A DNA stretch of 64,000 nt from a virus, in the IMG/VR virus record IMGVR_UViG_3300042374_000500, positions 1 to 64,000 of that record; one strand, 5' to 3'. The notes under the pieces are model-generated. The model was not told where the DNA came from. It searched no databases and saw only the letters and a program-made list of their open reading frames with translations. The position numbers and the translations under genes were made by a program. Position 1 is the first letter of the stretch. Every line of letters begins with the position of its first letter. Below, piece by piece: positions 50,401 to 57,284 of this stretch.

Positions 50401-50840
50401 CTATGCTCCATTACTTCCAATGTTAAATCTGGTTGTAAATGTGTTTCATGGATATTACCCTCATGTTCCCCTTGTTCCATCATATATGGGATTGCCACTA
50501 AACAGCCCTTATTTTGGCTTATAATTGAATCTATAAGGACTTGGGCATCTTCGGTAGCTATATGCTCTAGAACATCCCCTAAAATCACAAAATCATATGG
50601 AGTAATATCAAACCCAACAATGCTTTGCACAAATACATTCTTATACTTATCCCTTAAATTGTACTTTTCTACATAAGGTTCAAAGATTTCAACAGCATCC
50701 ATATCAAATCCATAGTCCTTTAGGAGCATTGAATATGTCCCTATCCCGGGGCCTGCGTCTAATATTTTAGCGTTTTTACTTAAATTTTCTACTAGATATT
50801 GCTTAATATCTTCCTTAAAATAGCTGAAACTGTGTGGCAT
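47430..50840 (-). CDS. Four-domain methyltransferase/glycosyltransferase with TibC-like O-heptosyltransferase end
   Basis: A 1136-residue fusion. Residues ~1-165 are a SAM-dependent methyltransferase (ILDAGPGIGTY 26-36, LGDVLEH 87-93). Residues ~170-440 look like a GT-A-type glycosyltransferase (YVDTDSVAS). Residues ~450-760 are a GT-B glycosyltransferase (MRILYLAPHLSTGG, then NVGLWTSGKNQGEG and NSTWECNPLVLREAISYGLP). The C-terminal ~270 residues match the autotransporter strand-loop-strand O-heptosyltransferase (TibC/BAHT) family: KSLGDTLAWVPYALEF, CKFWTREGWQEVINYL, FIGLSSGLSWLAWALKK and a Cys cluster C-x2-C-x15-C-x10-C at 1089-1119, like the TibC iron finger. TibC-type enzymes add heptose to Ser on proteins. 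A role in glycosylating fibres is inferred. Confidence 0.85.
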   Translation of the reverse strand: MPHSFSYFKEDIKQYLVENLSKNAKILDAGPGIGTYSMLLKDYGFDMDAVEIFEPYVEKYNLRDKYKNVFVQSIVGFDITPYDFVILGDVLEHIATEDAQVLIDSIISQNKGCLVAIPYMMEQGEHEGNIHETHLQPDLTLEVMEHRYPDLQLIYGNEYYGYYINKPQKHEKAYVLYADDSYFDLVDACCRSIRNYSSYPIYVYMLNSDKKVNVVDVNTIKWDCDVKSYIKRKDFIDRLDKSIYKLLIERPKITKDALTNYAKTIAYVDTDSVASAYVDRIFDFYDYDSTYPYFVEGVYDYLHINGRGGADSRDDLSTTLEHPACDLFGINQYVRQRYRQTGYYVAGQKTIDFLDEWYWMCNHPKIVANHQWYAPYHEETIMNVLLYKRLAYNGLPCMYVNGLHSNLEFTGEARVDGNWLRIPAKKEDLLFYHGEKDINKINEFIGGEKKMRILYLAPHLSTGGMPQFLLKRIEALNDYTDCEIYVVEYQCYSLDFVVQRDKIKSLLGENFTTLYEDKMELFKVIDKWRPDLIHIDEPSERLDMGMVKRLYDSNRKYRIVETCHDVSFDPDKEKIFHPDSYIFCSPYHEQTFANMVSKFVTIEYPINQKPFDQAHYIQAINELGLSMHKKNVLNVGLWTSGKNQGEGIEIAKKYPNIDFHFVGNQAGNFKDYWEPLMKDLPPNVKVWGERNDIDKFMTAADIFMFNSTWECNPLVLREAISYGLPIIARNLPQYGNMFTDYLQPIDSDLNTLECNYEVPTDNTTPIFAFRQEDAYKKIIELPIQNQKASITQHFVDNPFLEIKGNVDDLFKVAFYDGEGKCQYENFVKSNHWIKLNRTYFTNWTTKVWQNNQMIYANYLHLNGKRVFIVLESKSLGDTLAWVPYALEFQKLHQCKVILSTFWNKILDYPELELVEPGVVVDNIYALYRLGWFYNSDKEPEVPNTIPLQKAATNILGLEFKEIRPILKIENKSKLSGKYITIATNSTSGCKFWTREGWQEVINYLHEEGYAVINVSKEDNPFDNCTKISDTSIENTIDVILNSEFFIGLSSGLSWLAWALKKKVIMISNFTSADHEFQLDCIRITNTNVCNSCWNENGIIFDKGDWNWCKHKDTDKHFECHKSITAQMVIEKIKAAI

Positions 50841-50845
50841 ATTTA

Positions 50846-50875
50846 CAAAAGTAATTAATTTAATTAAAAAACAAA
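50846..50875 (-). promoter_or_regulatory. Leftward promoter, TTTG-N18-TACTTTTG
   Basis: On the reverse strand TTTG (50872-50875) and TACTTTTG (50846-50853) are separated by 18 nt containing TTTAATTAAATTAAT, as in the promoter at 4123-4153. Only 5 nt lie between the -7 box and the ATG at 50840, so the mRNA would be leaderless or nearly so. Confidence 0.65.
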
Positions 50876-50897
50876 TAAAATTTCATAATATTGCATT

Positions 50898-51269
50898 ATG
50901 AAAATAGAAGTAAGTATCGGTGAAGTAGTAGATAAGTATACTATATTAACCATAAAAAAGCTATTCATTCATGACAATGAAAAGCTGGAAAACGTAGAAA
51001 AAGAATGGAAAATAATTAAATCTGCTCTATTAAAAAAATATCCTGAAACATTAACAGAGCCATTAACCCAAGAGCTTTATGATATAAATAAAAGGCTATG
51101 GAAAGTAGAGGATGATCTAAGGGATTGCGAGCATAAAAATTATTTTGGAGAAAAATTTGTGGAGTTGGCTAGGGAAGTTTACCAATTGAATGATGTGAGA
51201 GCCATTATAAAGAAGCAAATTAACCAAAAATATGGTTCTGAATTAATGGAAGAAAAATCTTATAAATAA
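50898..51269 (+). CDS. DUF6165 protein
   Basis: A 123-residue helical protein matching DUF6165: the start VSIGEVVDKYTILTIKK, the central LWKVEDDLRDCEH and REVYQLNDVRAIIKKQIN, and the end GSELMEEKSYK are the family pattern. DUF6165 genes often lie next to glycosyltransferases in bacterial surface-glycan clusters, and here it opens a cluster of sugar enzymes. Its biochemical role is unknown. Confidence 0.85.
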   Translation: MKIEVSIGEVVDKYTILTIKKLFIHDNEKLENVEKEWKIIKSALLKKYPETLTEPLTQELYDINKRLWKVEDDLRDCEHKNYFGEKFVELAREVYQLNDVRAIIKKQINQKYGSELMEEKSYK

Positions 51270-51270
51270 T

Positions 51271-52200
51271 ATGAATTTACGTTTTATTTGTGCGCAGCCA
51301 GCAAGTGATTATTACGTTTGGCAAGTTGAAACACTTTTGAATAATTTCATTAGTGTTGGTATTAATCCTAATAATGTTGATATAGTATGTTGGAAAGTAA
51401 ATGGAGTAATCCCAGAAAATTGGATAAAATTAGCTAATGGTTATCCAGCGAGATTTTTTTTCTATGATGACACTAGAGAAACAAGGCATTACATATCTTC
51501 CATAAGACCAAACATCTTAAAACAACATTTTCAAGCTTTCCCTGAATTAGAAAATGAAGCTATTTTGTATCATGATTGTGATATTGTATTTACTAAGCCA
51601 ATTGATTGGAACCAATTTTTACAAGACGACAAATGGTATGGATCTGATTGCAGATGGTACATAGGACACGACTACATTATAGGCAAAGGAGAAGATATAT
51701 TAGATAAAATGTGCGAAATAGTAGACATAGATAAGCAACTAGTAAAAGACAACGAACTAAATGCAATAGGCGCACAATATCTAATGAAGGGTATCAATGC
51801 AGAATATTGGGCAAGAGTAGAAAAAGATTGCGAAAGGCTATTTAAAGAAATAACCGATATAAACAATGAAAAGAAAGCCATAAATCCATCATATCATGAA
51901 TTACAGATATGGTGTAGCGATATGTGGTGTGTGCTTTGGAACGGATGGAAAATGGGCAAAGAAACTATATGCCACCCATCACTAGAATTTGCTTGGGCAA
52001 CAAGTACCGAAGCGGATTGGGATAGATTAAATATATTCCATAATGCGGGCGTTACAGATACAGCAAGTGGTTTATTTTATAAAGCATTGTATATAAATAC
52101 GTTGCCTTATAGTGAAACTTTGGATATAAAAGAAGGGACAGCAAGTAAAAAATATTGGGAAATAATACAAGAAACAGCTAAAAAATCAGTTTTATTATGA
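51271..52200 (+). CDS. GT-A-type glycosyltransferase
   Basis: A 309-residue protein with the nucleotide-sugar-binding DxD motif in ILYHDCDIVFTKP (Asp102-Cys-Asp104) and an IGAQYLMKGINAEYW helix, as in GT-A-fold transferases. The donor and acceptor cannot be read from the sequence. It overlaps the following methyltransferase by 4 nt (ATGA), which suggests the two products act together. Confidence 0.78.
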   Translation: MNLRFICAQPASDYYVWQVETLLNNFISVGINPNNVDIVCWKVNGVIPENWIKLANGYPARFFFYDDTRETRHYISSIRPNILKQHFQAFPELENEAILYHDCDIVFTKPIDWNQFLQDDKWYGSDCRWYIGHDYIIGKGEDILDKMCEIVDIDKQLVKDNELNAIGAQYLMKGINAEYWARVEKDCERLFKEITDINNEKKAINPSYHELQIWCSDMWCVLWNGWKMGKETICHPSLEFAWATSTEADWDRLNIFHNAGVTDTASGLFYKALYINTLPYSETLDIKEGTASKKYWEIIQETAKKSVLL

Positions 52201-52709
52201 CAACAAAAATAGTAGAGTCAGAAAATCCACTTGAACATTGGAACGATATTCAAAGCGTGGAAGGCAAGGTGGTATTGGATTTAGGGTGTGGATGGTTATT
52301 CCAGCCATTTGAATCAACTCCTCAATATTTTATAAGTAGGGGGGCTAAAAAAATAATTGGTGTAGATGCAGCATGCGGAGAAATTGAAAAGTTAAATCAA
52401 ACTTTTCTTGACCACACTTTTATTTGCAAAACAATTTTAGAATTTGATGATTTAGCTAACTTAATTATAGATCATAAGCCACAATTAATTAAAATGGATA
52501 TTGAAGGTTATGAGCATCATATGAAAAATATTACAGCAGAACAATTTGAATCAGTAGAAGAAATTGCCGTTGAATATCACAATCCAGAGTGTAAAAAAAT
52601 ATTAGAAGAAAAATTAACTGAACTAGGTTTTGATATATTTGCTACCAATCAATTTGGATGGTTTTGTACTGATATAAATGTAATGGGAATAATGCACGCA
52701 AAAAGATAA
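52197..52709 (+). CDS. FkbM-like methyltransferase
   Basis: A 170-residue SAM-dependent methyltransferase with motif I VVLDLGCG (25-32), motif II-like VDAACGEIE, and the FkbM signature IKMDIEGYEHH (~98-108). FkbM enzymes O-methylate sugars in surface glycans and antibiotics. It follows the GT-A gene and is followed after 1 nt by another probable glycosyltransferase. Methylated sugar on the phage glycan is an inference. Confidence 0.8.
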   Translation: MTTKIVESENPLEHWNDIQSVEGKVVLDLGCGWLFQPFESTPQYFISRGAKKIIGVDAACGEIEKLNQTFLDHTFICKTILEFDDLANLIIDHKPQLIKMDIEGYEHHMKNITAEQFESVEEIAVEYHNPECKKILEEKLTELGFDIFATNQFGWFCTDINVMGIMHAKR

Positions 52710-52710
52710 A

Positions 52711-53574
52711 ATGAAAATAAAAAAAGCTACATACGGAGGTGAGGATTGCAAAGATATTCTACAAAATAGAGTGTTGGCTAATAAATTAGTCATAAGAGTA
52801 AATAATGATATAATTGGTGATCCTGCTGTCGGGCAAGTAAAATATTTAGAAATTGAATTTGAAGATGGTTTTACTGCTACAGTAAGAGAAGGTGATACTT
52901 TTGTTTATCCTAAATCAAATAACCGGAAATTAGGTATATTTTATTCTAATAACAACAACCATAAAATATGGGACTCAATATATAAGTCTTTAGATACAAT
53001 AAAAGATGCTAGCGATGGAGTAGCTGACATAGTTATTTGTACATGGGAGCATATGCCAAATGTTCCATTTCAGCAATTAAATAGCTGGTACAAAAGCCAA
53101 TCTCATCTTAATCAACTTCTTCAAATTATGCAATGTCTATATACGGCAAAGACAATGGGAGAATATGACTACGTTTCTTTTCTAGAGCATGATGTTATGT
53201 ACCCAAAAGGCTATTTTGATTACCCAGATTTTGATCATGGCGATATTTTAACTAATATGAATTATGGAGGCGTTTGCATAGAAGGATGGCAAAAAAGAGG
53301 TCAAGACGATGAACCTTTCCACCAAATGACTATGAGATTAAATGATGCTATTCAGCATTGTTTGAGCATTTTACCAAATGCATTGGTTACCAATAGCGGG
53401 TTAATAGAATCTCAAACCTTTACAAGAAAGAAATGGCATTGTGAAAATGAAGCCATTCATATTAATCATGGAGTACATTTTACATCACATAATAGTATTT
53501 ACAAGAAAGATAATTTAATTCAAAATCACCCATATTGGGGCGAACATGATAAATATAAAAATTTATTTATATGA
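52711..53574 (+). CDS. DUF3395-like plus glycosyltransferase-like protein
   Basis: A 287-residue two-domain protein. Residues ~1-70 (KIKKATYGGEDCKDI, NKLVIRVNNDIIGDP, GQVKYLEIEFEDGFTA) have the pattern of the DUF3395 beta domain, known from several glycan-linked proteins. The rest contains ADIVICTWEHMP, FLEHDVMYP (acidic metal-binding motif) and a HINHGVHFTSH end, resembling GT-A-like enzymes. It probably forms part of the same glycan pathway. Its stop overlaps the zinc-protein start (ATGA). Confidence 0.7.
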   Translation: MKIKKATYGGEDCKDILQNRVLANKLVIRVNNDIIGDPAVGQVKYLEIEFEDGFTATVREGDTFVYPKSNNRKLGIFYSNNNNHKIWDSIYKSLDTIKDASDGVADIVICTWEHMPNVPFQQLNSWYKSQSHLNQLLQIMQCLYTAKTMGEYDYVSFLEHDVMYPKGYFDYPDFDHGDILTNMNYGGVCIEGWQKRGQDDEPFHQMTMRLNDAIQHCLSILPNALVTNSGLIESQTFTRKKWHCENEAIHINHGVHFTSHNSIYKKDNLIQNHPYWGEHDKYKNLFI

Positions 53575-53795
53575 ACAAAATAAAAGAGATCCTAATTTCT
53601 TATGCAACTGCATTTAACCCCACTGAAGAACAAAAAGAAGTAGCAGAAAAAAGACTTGAAATATGTGCTGGTTGTGAGTTTTGGGTGCAATCTGCAATAA
53701 GAGATTATTGTGGTAAATGTGGATGCACCACCAGTGCAAAAGTATTTAGTCCAGTAGGTGCAGATGCTTGTCCTGAAAAAAAATGGACAATTTAA
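53571..53795 (+). CDS. Zinc-binding small protein
   Basis: A 74-residue protein with two Cys pairs and extra cysteines: CAGCEFW (~32-38), CGKCGC (~47-52) and a late CPEKKW (~68-73). This is the pattern of a small zinc ribbon. It begins inside the previous stop, so it belongs to the glycan cluster and may assist one of its enzymes. Function is unknown. Confidence 0.75.
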   Translation: MNKIKEILISYATAFNPTEEQKEVAEKRLEICAGCEFWVQSAIRDYCGKCGCTTSAKVFSPVGADACPEKKWTI

Positions 53796-53816
53796 AAAAT
53801 ATAATATAATATTAGT

Positions 53817-53824
53817 TATATTTG
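53817..53824 (+). promoter_or_regulatory. Late -7 box (TATATTTG) before lysis genes
   Basis: TATATTTG lies 9 nt before the ATG at 53834 and includes the in-frame TTG at 53822, which is therefore unlikely to be the start. It separates lysis genes from the glycan cluster. Confidence 0.55.
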
Positions 53825-53833
53825 TTAAAAAAA

Positions 53834-54037
53834 ATGAGCAATTTTGACCAAATAGATAGTGATTTTACACCTTTGGGTGTTATAACAATGGCTATATCAT
53901 GGCTAAATATTTTAGGAATAGTAGTGTTAAATCCACTATTACAAACTGTAGTTTATTTGATGACAATTGTTTGGTTAGGGATGCAAATGTATGGTTTTAT
54001 TAAAAAGCAGTTTTTTAAACATAAAAATAATGGTTAA
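53834..54037 (+). CDS. Small membrane protein, holin candidate
   Basis: A 67-residue protein with two hydrophobic segments (LGVITMAISWLNILGIVV and LLQTVVYLMTIVWLGMQMYGF) and a Lys-rich end (KKQFFKHKNNG), the general build of a class II holin, which permeabilises the inner membrane. The gene opens the lysis cluster after a late-type promoter. A second holin-like protein is encoded at 55542. Confidence 0.6.
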   Translation: MSNFDQIDSDFTPLGVITMAISWLNILGIVVLNPLLQTVVYLMTIVWLGMQMYGFIKKQFFKHKNNG

Positions 54038-54581
54038 AAACATCCTAATTTTAGCACTTACATTTGTAGTGCTTTTTTTCGTTTTAGCCCCTCATAAGGG
54101 AGGCGATGCTAAAGTTATCACTACGATAGACACGCTAATAAAACATGACACAATAAGGAAATATAAAAAAGGGGATGCTATCCCTTTTGTTGTTTTAGAT
54201 ACAATTTACCAAGTTAAGGAGGTACACGATACCACCTATATAGTTAATGATTATAATAAGGTAAAAGTTTATTTAGATACTTTGCGTATAAATACGGATA
54301 ACTACGTATCTATTCAAGATACAATCTCTCAAAATAAGATTTTTGGTAGAGGATATGACGCACATTTTACTGAAAAAACTATTGTGAAAGTAAGAGAATT
54401 ACGCACGCCACCACCACCACCAAAAGCAGCACTATATTGGGGAGTAATGGCAACTAAGCAAGAAAATAATTTTGGATATGGGGGAGGCTTGATTTACAAA
54501 TCACCTAATAAAGGGATTATCCAATTAAATATTACTAACAATAAGCAGTTCCAATTAGGATACTACTCTAAAATATTTTAA
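54030..54581 (+). CDS. Membrane-anchored beta-rich protein
   Basis: A 183-residue protein with an N-terminal membrane segment (KNILILALTFVVLFFVLAP), a beta-rich, Asp/Thr-rich middle with repeated DTI/DTL phrases (TIDTLIKHDTI, VVLDTIYQV, VYLDTLRINTD), a Pro run and a C-terminal beta part ending in Phe (FQLGYYSKIF), as outer-membrane proteins do. It overlaps the holin candidate by 8 nt. A spanin-like role across the envelope is possible but not shown. The start at 54030 was chosen because it begins at the signal segment. Confidence 0.6.
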   Translation: MVKNILILALTFVVLFFVLAPHKGGDAKVITTIDTLIKHDTIRKYKKGDAIPFVVLDTIYQVKEVHDTTYIVNDYNKVKVYLDTLRINTDNYVSIQDTISQNKIFGRGYDAHFTEKTIVKVRELRTPPPPPKAALYWGVMATKQENNFGYGGGLIYKSPNKGIIQLNITNNKQFQLGYYSKIF

Positions 54582-54583
54582 CA

Positions 54584-54904
54584 ATGCCAGCAACAAAAAA
54601 GACAGATGAAAAAAAAGATGTAAATGTATCTGCAAATCCATTGCCTGTAAGCTTTAAAGATTTCGTTAAGCATCCAAAGGAAGCAATTGCATTTTTAGCT
54701 ATTATAGCAATGGGTTATTTGTATGTAGATATAAGAAGCACATTCCAGACCAATGCAGATAAGCAAGATAGAAGGGTTGATAAGGTAGAAACAAGACTAG
54801 ATGCAGTACAAGATGCATTAAGAAGAAGCGATTCTTCAGGTGCAGTAACCGCATCCCAATTAAAAATGTTAAATGATTTAGGAGCTATAAAATCCCTTAA
54901 ATAA
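54584..54904 (+). CDS. Single-pass membrane protein with coiled coil
   Basis: A 106-residue protein: basic N-terminus, one membrane segment (~34-50, AIAFLAIIAMGYLYVDI) and a helical, charged C-terminal part (DKQDRRVDKVETRLDAVQDA), likely coiled coil. Its stop shares a base with the next start. Its position in the lysis cluster suggests a holin regulator or an inner-membrane spanin subunit, but no homology is recognised. Confidence 0.6.
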   Translation: MPATKKTDEKKDVNVSANPLPVSFKDFVKHPKEAIAFLAIIAMGYLYVDIRSTFQTNADKQDRRVDKVETRLDAVQDALRRSDSSGAVTASQLKMLNDLGAIKSLK

Positions 54905-55218
54905 TGAAATACTTAGTATTTATATTTTTATTTGGTTGTGGTGTTACAGCTCAAGGTGTAAGTGAGGAGTCAAAAGAGGATCAAGAATTGGATATGCTTT
55001 TAAAAAAAGCGCAGTCTAATATCCAAGCTCAAGCTACATTGCAAGATGCAGCTAGTAAAGAACAAAAAAAGATAGTAAAGCAGACCATTAGTCAAATTGT
55101 AGGATTAAAAGAAGAAAACAAAGAATTAAAAATAGAATTAAATGAAACTAAAGCAAAGTTTGATAGTATTAGCTTTGATACTCTTGTGCCATTCCAGTTA
55201 CTCCCAATACCCCGTTAA
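54904..55218 (+). CDS. Probable lipoprotein in the lysis cluster
   Basis: A 104-residue protein whose start MKYLVFIFLFGCGVT has a lipobox-like LFGC at residues 9-12, which suggests an acylated outer-membrane lipoprotein after signal peptidase II cleavage. The rest is a Lys/Glu-rich coiled coil (ELKIELNETKAKF). Its last 77 nt overlap the next gene in another frame. Lipoprotein plus overlapping partner recalls Rz/Rz1 spanins, here without sequence similarity. Confidence 0.65.
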   Translation: MKYLVFIFLFGCGVTAQGVSEESKEDQELDMLLKKAQSNIQAQATLQDAASKEQKKIVKQTISQIVGLKEENKELKIELNETKAKFDSISFDTLVPFQLLPIPR

Positions 55219-55540
55219 AAGAGTATTTAGAGGTGATTCGGTGGTAATAATGAAAGTGTCACAAGCAGATACAATCAATATGCTTTACAAGTTTTATTCT
55301 CAAAAAATAGATTCACTAACCGATTCAGTAGCAATTAAAAACAAAACAAATGAAGAACTTTATAAAAAATTACTTGTTAAAAATGATACAATCTTTTATT
55401 GGAAAGGTAAATACGAAGCAAGTAGAGAGCGCGCTCCAAGATACAGAGATATTAACTACGAAAAAGAAGAAGCTTTCCACCTCCTCCAAAAAATCATCCT
55501 CATCGGAGTCATAATTTTACAATTTAGTCAAATAAAATAA
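55142..55540 (+). CDS. Exported/membrane partner of the lipoprotein
   Basis: A 132-residue protein beginning inside the previous gene. It has an N-terminal signal or membrane segment (MKLKQSLIVLALILLCHSS), a helical, Lys/Asp-rich centre (IDSLTDSVAIKNKTNEELYK) and a second hydrophobic stretch at the C-terminus (LLQKIILIGVIILQF). A protein with both ends in or near membranes could bridge the envelope. The overlap with the lipoprotein gene supports a spanin-like pair. Confidence 0.6.
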   Translation: MKLKQSLIVLALILLCHSSYSQYPVKRVFRGDSVVIMKVSQADTINMLYKFYSQKIDSLTDSVAIKNKTNEELYKKLLVKNDTIFYWKGKYEASRERAPRYRDINYEKEEAFHLLQKIILIGVIILQFSQIK

Positions 55541-55541
55541 T

Positions 55542-55772
55542 ATGAAACAATTTTTCCAAGAAGATAATGGTAGATTTAGTATGAAAAGACTATGTGGTTT
55601 ATTATGTACAATAGCTCTATGTGCTACAATGTACCATAACCAATTTAGTGAGCAACACTTTGCACCAAGCCCTATCCTAGTAGAGGCAGTAGCTATGTTA
55701 GCCTTTGGCACTTTAGGATTAACATCAGTTGAGAAAATATTTAAAAAGAAAGAAAATGAAAATGCCGAGTAA
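55542..55772 (+). CDS. Holin-like protein
   Basis: A 76-residue protein with the layout of small Bacteroidetes-phage holins: a short amphipathic start (KQFFQEDNGRFSMKRLCGLL), two hydrophobic segments (CGLLCTIALCATM; ILVEAVAMLAFGTLGLTSV) and a charged tail (EKIFKKKENENAE). It lies directly upstream of the endolysin and is the better of the two holin candidates by position. Confidence 0.65.
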   Translation: MKQFFQEDNGRFSMKRLCGLLCTIALCATMYHNQFSEQHFAPSPILVEAVAMLAFGTLGLTSVEKIFKKKENENAE

Positions 55773-55803
55773 CGAAAAATTTTACAATTAAAATATTATA
55801 AAA

Positions 55804-56271
55804 ATGAAATTATCAGAACATTTAGATCTAAGCGAAGTAACCCGTAGCGAAACAGCAAAAAGAAATGGTATTAGCAATATGCCAACAGAACTACATATAG
55901 CTAATTTTAAATTATTGGCTGAAAATATATTTGAACCAATTAGAAATAACTTTCGTTGCCCTATCCATATTTCTAGTGGATATAGATCAATTGAACTTAA
56001 TCGTGCTATTAAGGGAAGTCTAACTTCACAGCATTGCCAAGGCGAAGCCATTGATATTGATATGGATGGAAGTGCAAATGGCGTTACTAACAAAATGGTT
56101 TTTGATTACATCAAAGATAATTTAGAATTTGACCAATTGATTTGGGAATTTGGTACAAGTCAAAATCCGGATTGGGTTCATGTTTCATACGAAAGCACAG
56201 GTAAGCAAAGAAAACAAATTTTAAGGGCAACTAGGGTTAATGGTAGCACACAATACTCCCCATACAAATAA
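55804..56271 (+). CDS. M15-family peptidase, endolysin
   Basis: A 155-residue zinc peptidase of the M15_3 type. Ligands and catalytic residues are clear: SGYRS (58-62), SQH (75-77, His77), GEAIDID (80-86, Asp84) and WVHV (124-127, His126). Such enzymes cut peptide cross-links in peptidoglycan and act as endolysins at the end of infection. It follows a holin candidate. No export signal is visible, so release would depend on the holin. Confidence 0.88.
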   Translation: MKLSEHLDLSEVTRSETAKRNGISNMPTELHIANFKLLAENIFEPIRNNFRCPIHISSGYRSIELNRAIKGSLTSQHCQGEAIDIDMDGSANGVTNKMVFDYIKDNLEFDQLIWEFGTSQNPDWVHVSYESTGKQRKQILRATRVNGSTQYSPYK

Positions 56272-56276
56272 AATTT

Positions 56277-57284
56277 ATGCCAGCTAAAAATGGTAATGCA
56301 GATATTGCTAGACAATATCGCACAAAATATCCCGATATGCCAACATTAAAATTGGCAAGGATAATGTATAAAGAAAATAATTTAGCTTTCCCTAATGAGG
56401 AAGGCGCAAGGTCAACTTTAAGATACATAGAAGGTAAAAACGGGCAAAAGCACAGGTCTAGAAGTACAGTGAAAGAAAGTCAATTTTTAAAAACAGAGGA
56501 TAGACCAAAAAATCCATATAACTTACCAGCATCAGATGAAACTGCATTTGAGCCATTTATATTTAAAGGGCATAAAAAGGTTTTAATACTATCTGATATT
56601 CATGTGCCATATCATAGTATAGATGCGATAACGGCAGCTTTACAATATGCCAAGAAAAGTAAACCTGACGCTTTACTTTTAAATGGGGACACTATTGATT
56701 GTCATAGACTTAGCAGATTCATTAAAGATCCAAAGAAAAGAAACTTTAAATTAGAATTAGATACATTTAAAGCATTGTTTGATGTATTTGAAAAGGAACT
56801 AAAGTGTAAGATATATTTTAAAATAGGAAATCACGAGGAGAGATATGAGCATTTCTTATATGAGAAAGCCGGTGAATTGGTAGGGATAGAGGAGTTTGAA
56901 TTTGAGAATATCATTAAAGCTAGAGCCAGAGGAATAGAAATAATAGGGGACAAACGCCCAATGAAACTAAATAACCTTTGGGGAATTCATGGTCACGAAT
57001 ATGTAGGTGGTATCTCAGCTCCGGTAAACCCAGCAAGGGGCTTATTTTTAAAGGCAAAAGTTAGCACCTTTCAAGGGCATAACCACCAAACCTCAGAACA
57101 TACAGAACCCACTCTTACGGGCAAGATGGTAACTACTTGGTCACTTGGTTGCCTAAGTGAATTGCATCCCGCTTATATGCCTTTAAATAAGTGGAATCAT
57201 GGTTTTGCGGAAGTTGAGTTAGATCCAAACGGAGAGGACTTTGAATTCAATAACAAGCGTATTTTTAAAGGTAAAATTGTGTAA
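56277..57284 (+). CDS. Calcineurin-like metallophosphoesterase
   Basis: A 335-residue protein with all metallophosphoesterase motifs: DIH (107-109), GDTID (137-141), GNHEER (184-189), HGHE (238-241) and GHNH (267-270). The N-terminal ~60 residues look like a helix-turn-helix (LKLARIMYKENNLAFPNEEG). Substrates could be nucleotides, RNA or DNA ends; phages use such enzymes for DNA or RNA processing. It shares a base with the next gene (TAATG). Functional assignment within the superfamily is not possible from the sequence. Confidence 0.85.
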   Translation: MPAKNGNADIARQYRTKYPDMPTLKLARIMYKENNLAFPNEEGARSTLRYIEGKNGQKHRSRSTVKESQFLKTEDRPKNPYNLPASDETAFEPFIFKGHKKVLILSDIHVPYHSIDAITAALQYAKKSKPDALLLNGDTIDCHRLSRFIKDPKKRNFKLELDTFKALFDVFEKELKCKIYFKIGNHEERYEHFLYEKAGELVGIEEFEFENIIKARARGIEIIGDKRPMKLNNLWGIHGHEYVGGISAPVNPARGLFLKAKVSTFQGHNHQTSEHTEPTLTGKMVTTWSLGCLSELHPAYMPLNKWNHGFAEVELDPNGEDFEFNNKRIFKGKIV

